NCBI GenBank assembly: GCA_045611635.1
Contig: JAZKXL010000018.1
Location: forward strand, 1 to 9,547
DNA length: 9,547 bases
Source: Fimenecus sp045611635
GTDB taxonomy: Bacteria; Bacillota; Clostridia; Oscillospirales; Acutalibacteraceae
Direction of reading: 5' to 3'
Made by a program: the position numbers and the translations under genes. Shown here in pieces: positions 6,489 to 9,547 of this stretch. The stretch's first letter is position 1; each line of letters opens with the position of its first letter. The notes under the pieces are model-generated. The model was not told where the DNA came from. It saw only the letters and a program-made list of their open reading frames with translations, and ran no database searches.

Positions 6489-6517
6489 CAAAAATAAAAA
6501 GGGCAGATTAACTGCCC
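6489..6517 (-). terminator. Rho-independent terminator after yabR
   Basis: GGGCAG (6501-6506) and CTGCCC (6512-6517) have an ATTAA loop, and two A-T pairs extend the stem. On the minus strand it is followed by TTTTTATTTTTG. It begins 5 bp after the yabR stop and closes the yabP-yabQ-divIC-yabR unit. Confidence 0.9.
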
Positions 6518-6522
6518 TTAGA

Positions 6523-6975
6523 TTACTTATTACCTCTACGATATCCGTTGCTTCTTGTTCCACGCTTGCTTGCGTTTCGGTTTAAGTCGCTGAACTTGTC
6601 TTCGCTTTGAGTTTTAAATTTTGCCATCATATCTTCAAAGGACATTGGTGCATTAGACTCTTCTTGTGGAGCGCCTTTCCAACCTTTGTTTGAAGGTTTA
6701 CCTTGATTTCTTGGCTTAGCAGGTTTTGGCTTTTCAGTTTGAGGCAAAGCTTTTTTTATTGAAAGACTAATTTTGCCTTTTTCATTGATTTCAATAATCT
6801 TAACCTTAACCTTGTCACCCTCTGATAAATGTTCGTTGATGTCACTAACATATTCAGCGGCAACTTCAGAGATATGTACCATACCTGTTGCGCCATTGTC
6901 AAGCTTTACAAAAGCGCCAAAATTTGTTAACCCCGTAACCTTTGCTTCGTAAATGGTATCCATGTCAAGCTGCAT
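6523..6975 (-). CDS. yabR: S1-domain RNA-binding protein YabR
   Basis: A 150-residue protein with one S1 RNA-binding domain (about 7-74) carrying the hallmarks GLTNFGAFVKL, TGMVHISEVA and GDKVKVKIIEI. A low-complexity basic tail (75-150, rich in K, P, R, N, G) follows. The tail contains SFEDMMAKFKTQSEDK and a KRGTRSNGYRRGNK end, a pattern I associate with clostridial YabR. S1 proteins of this size resemble polynucleotide phosphorylase and ribosomal S1 modules; the exact role of YabR is not established. The start at ATG 6975 lies 12 bases after AGGGGG and gives MQLDMDTIYEAKV, like the usual MQLE/MSIE start. A second ATG at 6963 has no ribosome site. It follows divIC by 23 bp, the standard Firmicutes order, and is probably transcribed from the promoter inside yabQ as well as from upstream. 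Confidence 0.93.
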   Translation of the reverse strand: MQLDMDTIYEAKVTGLTNFGAFVKLDNGATGMVHISEVAAEYVSDINEHLSEGDKVKVKIIEINEKGKISLSIKKALPQTEKPKPAKPRNQGKPSNKGWKGAPQEESNAPMSFEDMMAKFKTQSEDKFSDLNRNASKRGTRSNGYRRGNK

Positions 6976-6998
6976 AGATTTGAAAATCCCCCTAATAA

Positions 6999-7310
6999 TT
7001 ATGCACCCGGTGTGATGTCATAGAAAACTTTTTCGTTAGGTAAAACAAACCCTAATTTCTCACGAGCAATTTGCTCTTTATAACTGCCTTTATCATCACT
7101 ATCAAGAATGGTTTGAAGGCGGTTATTTTCAGTAACAAGTTGCTGGTGCTCATTTTCTAGTTGCGCAAGAACTTCTTTGCGGTCGCGAATTTCAAGTTGC
7201 AAGTCAATTATAGTAACAACAAAGTAACCGACTACGAGTAAAAGTGCAAGACTAAGAATAAAGCTTTTGCTTTGTTTGCGCTTTTTTGGAGCAGTATTGT
7301 TGGTTGCCAT
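6999..7310 (-). CDS. divIC: Septum formation initiator DivIC/FtsB family
   Basis: A 103-residue single-pass membrane protein. A basic cytoplasmic N-terminus (KKRKQSK) is followed by a transmembrane helix (about 17-36) and an external coiled coil (about 38-72, with DLQLEIRDRKEVLAQLENEH). A conserved-type C-terminus follows (REKLGFVLPNEKVFYD). DivIC pairs with FtsL and DivIB in the division complex that activates septal peptidoglycan synthesis. Length and architecture fit the family exactly. Family and position, rather than individual residues, separate DivIC from FtsL here. The ATG lies 2 bp after the yabQ stop, and its GAGGAA ribosome site lies within the end of yabQ, indicating coupling. A sigma-A-type promoter at 7370-7399 inside yabQ would supply expression during growth. 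Confidence 0.93.
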   Translation of the reverse strand: MATNNTAPKKRKQSKSFILSLALLLVVGYFVVTIIDLQLEIRDRKEVLAQLENEHQQLVTENNRLQTILDSDDKGSYKEQIAREKLGFVLPNEKVFYDITPGA

Positions 7311-7312
7311 AA

Positions 7313-7867
7313 TTATTCCTCACTTTCTTTATTTTCACGTTTCACCGGATGTTGCCTTTTAACGAATAAATTATACAACAGGTGCTTATTTACTTTCAAG
7401 AGGAATTTTGATTTATTTTTAATCTTTTTTGTGTTTTTACGACTTTTTATAAATATTTTGTTAAATAAATTCCTTAATTTACCAAATGCCCACCTAAAAG
7501 GAAAAGTGATTATATTGAAAATTGTTTTTATAAACTTTTTTGTTAAAGAAACAATCCGTTCGCTTAACGAAAAAATTATTACGCCAAGCGAAAAGTAGTA
7601 AACACAAAATCCAACTGTGGCGCCAAGCAATAAATACAGGCGAATTTCACCTTCATTTACAGTAAGACAAAAAAGAAAACCAAAAAAACAAAGAAAAATG
7701 CAATATAGAATGTCAAAAATTATTGTTGCGATTTTGCCGTTGCTTATACTTATTCGTATTATGCGAAAAATGTCGTAAAAGATTCCCATAATAAGACCAA
7801 ATCCAAGAGATAGTAAAAATCCCTTAGTTTGTTGTGCAAGACTTAAGCTGTAAAGATAATCGGTCAT
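7313..7867 (-). CDS. yabQ: Sporulation membrane protein YabQ
   Basis: A 184-residue membrane protein matching YabQ, a spore cortex protein known in Bacillus subtilis to be made in the mother cell and needed for cortex formation. The sequence begins MTDYLYSLSLAQQTKGF, followed by LGFGLIMGIFYDIFRIIR, the most recognisable YabQ segment. Three hydrophobic helices lie at about 16-34, 46-70 and 75-101. From about 109 on there is a strongly basic tail (KSRKNTKKIKNKSK and similar). The ATG overlaps the yabP stop by 4 bp (ATGA), with AAAGGTG upstream, so yabP and yabQ are translationally coupled. The 3' end carries a predicted vegetative promoter for divIC. Confidence 0.92.
   Translation of the reverse strand: MTDYLYSLSLAQQTKGFLLSLGFGLIMGIFYDIFRIIRISISNGKIATIIFDILYCIFLCFFGFLFCLTVNEGEIRLYLLLGATVGFCVYYFSLGVIIFSLSERIVSLTKKFIKTIFNIITFPFRWAFGKLRNLFNKIFIKSRKNTKKIKNKSKFLLKVNKHLLYNLFVKRQHPVKRENKESEE
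7370..7399 (-). promoter_or_regulatory. Predicted sigma-A promoter inside yabQ, for divIC-yabR
   Basis: On the minus strand: TTGAAA (7399-7394), 18-bp spacer, TATAAT (7375-7370). The -35 matches consensus at five of six positions and the -10 at all six. A start near 7363 would leave about 50 nt before the divIC ATG. This is the closest match to consensus in the window, although it lies in coding sequence. Confidence 0.65.
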
Positions 7868-8145
7868 CTTAACACCTTTGCAAAAAATCCTTGTGCTTTA
7901 GGGCGTACATCAGTATATGTAAGTGATGAAACTTCACCATCAATCATCAGTTCACTTTGCTCAAGATTCAACCGTGTTATATGCAAATTCCAACCGCGTA
8001 TTGTAAGTTCACCTGAATCGGTAATTGCAATTACAGTTTGCTCGTCAAAAGAGTCAATATCGGTAACACCTGAAACGGAAAGTTTTTTGCGGTCCTCCAT
8101 AATAATGTTGTGGGGTAATTTGTGAAAGTTTTTTTCGTCTGTCAT
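7864..8145 (-). CDS. yabP: Sporulation protein YabP
   Basis: A 93-residue protein matching YabP, a sporulation protein usually encoded just before yabQ. Recognisable parts are HNIIMEDRKKLSVSGVTDID (10-29), IAITDSGELTIRGWNLHI and the leucine-rich stretch LNLEQSELMIDGEVSSLTY. It has no signal peptide or membrane helix and acts from the cytoplasm, probably in the mother cell. The start is ATG 8145-8143, eight bases after a near-perfect AAAGGAGGT. A longer open frame back to 8217 would add 24 residues and run through the terminator and the ribosome site, so it is rejected. Unlike in many Firmicutes, no rqcP/yabO precedes it; the upstream gene is an unrelated phosphoesterase with its own terminator. 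Transcription must therefore start at about 8146-8206 or come from read-through. Confidence 0.92.
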   Translation of the reverse strand: MTDEKNFHKLPHNIIMEDRKKLSVSGVTDIDSFDEQTVIAITDSGELTIRGWNLHITRLNLEQSELMIDGEVSSLTYTDVRPKAQGFFAKVLR

Positions 8146-8160
8146 AGTAATAGACCTCCT

Positions 8161-8180
8161 TTTACTTAAATTTATGTAAA
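8161..8180. promoter_or_regulatory. 20-bp near-palindrome next to the yabP ribosome site
   Basis: TTTACTTAAA (8161-8170) and TTTATGTAAA (8171-8180) form a palindrome broken by one T-T mismatch (8166 against 8175). It abuts the AAAGGAGGT of yabP and overlaps the candidate -10. It could be an operator or a chance A/T palindrome. Confidence 0.35.
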
Positions 8181-8197
8181 GAAGGACAAATCTATTA
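8169..8197 (-). promoter_or_regulatory. Possible sigma-E-like promoter of yabP-yabQ
   Basis: On the minus strand TAATAGA (8197-8191), 14-bp spacer, CATAAATT (8176-8169) partly resembles the sigma-E pattern (KMATATT, 14-15 bp, CATACAMT): five of seven and six of eight positions. The predicted start near 8162 would leave only a very short leader before the ribosome site. A weak sigma-A reading (TTGTAA with CATAAA) is also possible, so this call is tentative. Confidence 0.3.
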
Positions 8198-8199
8198 CA

Positions 8200-8228
8200 A
8201 CAAAAAAAGGACGGCAAAAGCCGTCCTT
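8200..8228 (-). terminator. Rho-independent terminator of the right-hand phosphoesterase gene
   Basis: A perfect 9-bp stem, AAGGACGGC (8207-8215) and GCCGTCCTT (8220-8228), has a four-base loop. On the minus strand it is followed by TTTTTTTG. It starts 5 bp after the phosphoesterase stop and separates that gene from yabP. Confidence 0.9.
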
Positions 8229-8233
8229 AATTT

Positions 8234-9547
8234 TTATTTTTCAAATACACCTTGCCAGTCGCTTGGTGGTGGATTTTGAATTACGCCATCAAGCAGTATA
8301 TCAAGAATTTCACTAATATTTTCAGTGCCTTTTTTCAAATTAAGAATTTTCTTAAGACGTTTGTTGATAAATGCTGAAAGAGCAATATGTTCAGGAGTGT
8401 CAGGTGTATATGGCTCATCACCATAGTAGAGATTTGTAATTGCATCTAAAACGAAGTCTTTAACAACTTTATTTTTTATAGATGGGTCAATGTGTTTGTT
8501 AAGTGCAAAGAGTTTACCAAATGTGCCAAAGGTTGCTTTTTGTAAAAATTTACCTAATGGTACAAGTACCGGTTTTGCTTTATAGATTTTTTCAGGTGTC
8601 ATACTGAAAGAGGTTGAAAGCTCAGCAAGTTTGTCGATATCATAAGCCATTGAGTCAAAAATTGCATTTAAAAATTGTAAGAAATTTGCTTTTGTGTATT
8701 CATCAACCGTTTTGCCTTGTAAATCCCAATCAAAGTTTGGAAGTTTTACACTATTAACAACAACTTCGGTATCAGTCATTTTAACCTTTCGCATGACTGC
8801 AGGGTAGCCAACCGCTGAAGCAGTATTGATATCGTAAAAATCGTTGCCCTTTGCGGTAGTCATTTTCGCAATATTCATCATATGAGTATGCCCTGTGAAA
8901 ACAAACTTAACACCATTATCTGCAAGAAATTCTGATGTTTTTTCATAGTCACCAAGCATATCACGTTTGCTGAAAAGTGGGTAAATAGGACTTGGTGGCA
9001 ATACAGGGTGATGAGTAACTGCAAAAATGTAATCACCATTAGCATGAGCGGCATCGATTTGCTCTTTAATCCAATCGAGACAGTCATCATAGTAACCGCA
9101 AAAGAATTCATCGCCATCATCATTAAGGCATAAAAGGCGATACCCTTTTTGAAGTTGCACACAGTATGAGTGGCTTGGCTTGTGTAATGAAATTGATTCG
9201 CTTATACCAAAATCTTTATAGATTTCAAGCAAGTCGTCACGGTTTGTGCGAGTTGCGGTAAGAATTTCATCACCAACACATTTTTCCGCTTTACCGGTGC
9301 CGTTGCCATTTTCCATAAAGTAATCATGGGTGCCGGTTGTAAGATATACTTTTTTACCTGCATTTTTAAGACGATAAAGTTTAGGTAGCAAATCCTTATG
9401 GCTTTCCATAGCACCGTTGCAAGTAACATCACCAGTGATGAGAATAATGTTTGTCTCAGTGTCGGCAAGCATAATATCAACCCAAGCGTCAATCATAGCG
9501 CCGGTTTCTTTAAGACATTTTTGGTCTGAAAGGCAAATTTTTTCAAA
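8234..9547 (-). CDS. Metallophosphoesterase, N-terminus beyond the window
   Basis: 437 residues are visible. The frame stays open to the right edge (beginning FEKICLSDQKCLKETGA), so the ATG at 9496 is internal. The first metal-binding block (DxH) must lie outside the window. Visible calcineurin-like blocks are ITGDVTCNG (about 38-46), TGTHDYF (71-77), VTHHPVLPP (177-185) and TGHTHMMN (218-225). ESHKDLLPKL after the GD block matches a Firmicutes group I recall as having ESHxxLLPKL. The third block is GTHD, where most family members have GNHD. Residues after about 250 form a helical C-terminal region with no motif that I recognise. The substrate and location are unknown, because the N-terminus that would show a signal peptide is missing. 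A terminator directly follows the stop. Confidence 0.85.
   Translation of the reverse strand, partial: FEKICLSDQKCLKETGAMIDAWVDIMLADTETNIILITGDVTCNGAMESHKDLLPKLYRLKNAGKKVYLTTGTHDYFMENGNGTGKAEKCVGDEILTATRTNRDDLLEIYKDFGISESISLHKPSHSYCVQLQKGYRLLCLNDDGDEFFCGYYDDCLDWIKEQIDAAHANGDYIFAVTHHPVLPPSPIYPLFSKRDMLGDYEKTSEFLADNGVKFVFTGHTHMMNIAKMTTAKGNDFYDINTASAVGYPAVMRKVKMTDTEVVVNSVKLPNFDWDLQGKTVDEYTKANFLQFLNAIFDSMAYDIDKLAELSTSFSMTPEKIYKAKPVLVPLGKFLQKATFGTFGKLFALNKHIDPSIKNKVVKDFVLDAITNLYYGDEPYTPDTPEHIALSAFINKRLKKILNLKKGTENISEILDILLDGVIQNPPPSDWQGVFEK

Noticed and set aside
6346..6522. Riboswitch or small RNA in the gap between yabR and hpf
   Set aside because: Apart from the terminator, the promoter and short inverted repeats there is no extended conserved-looking structure. 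The gap is mostly A/T-rich.
7272..7598. + strand open frame across divIC and yabQ
   Set aside because: It is a shadow of two recognised minus-strand genes and has no ribosome site or recognisable domain.
8146..8217. 24-residue N-terminal extension of YabP
   Set aside because: It is read through the terminator hairpin and the AAAGGAGGT site. YabP proteins begin close to the ATG at 8145.
9494..9496. ATG as the start of the right-hand phosphoesterase
   Set aside because: The frame remains open to the window edge, and the first metal-binding block (DxH) is missing downstream of this ATG, so it is an internal methionine.
1..9547. Defence island, prophage or CRISPR locus
   Set aside because: No integrase, transposase, cas gene, spaced repeats or attachment repeats are seen. 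The repeats present are coding RCC1 units or short terminator stems.

Overview
The window is AT-rich, low-GC Gram-positive (Firmicutes) DNA. It probably comes from a spore-forming, Clostridia-type anaerobe, perhaps an uncultured gut Oscillospiraceae-like organism. The evidence is a linked yabP-yabQ-divIC-yabR cluster, of which yabP and yabQ are found in endospore formers, a long-form hibernation factor (hpf), strong AGGAGG-type ribosome binding sites, and GTG and TTG starts. The genus assignment is an inference.

Layout. Positions 1-356 (+) hold the C-terminal end of an RCC1-repeat protein. A bidirectional terminator separates it from a leftward two-gene unit of a D-Ala-D-Ala carboxypeptidase (2001-3341) followed by a cytoplasmic beta-lactamase-fold serine hydrolase (395-1984). 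A metallophosphoesterase (3438-4127, +) diverges from the carboxypeptidase gene, and the two predicted promoters overlap at their -10 boxes. A second bidirectional terminator separates that gene from a membrane-tethered GH30-like glycosidase (4166-5755, -). Next come hpf (5806-6330, -), then yabR, divIC, yabQ and yabP (6523-8145, all -). The window closes with a second metallophosphoesterase gene (8234-9547, -), whose N-terminus lies beyond the right edge.

How the genes relate. The carboxypeptidase (peptidoglycan trimming), DivIC (divisome), and YabP/YabQ (forespore and cortex formation) share an envelope and division theme. YabR and HPF act on RNA or the ribosome. A strong sigma-A-type promoter lies inside the 3' end of yabQ. 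It would let divIC-yabR be expressed in growing cells while yabP-yabQ remain under sporulation control. RqcP/YabO, the usual upstream neighbour of yabP, is absent here.

Overall this is mostly ordinary chromosome, and I see no defence system, mobile element, CRISPR array, tRNA or rRNA. The points most worth checking are the overlapping divergent promoters, the loss of metal-site-2 ligands in the 229-residue phosphoesterase, the altered SxN motif of the carboxypeptidase, the promoter buried in yabQ, and a terminator placed directly against the glycosidase's ribosome binding site. No gap between genes exceeds about 190 bp.
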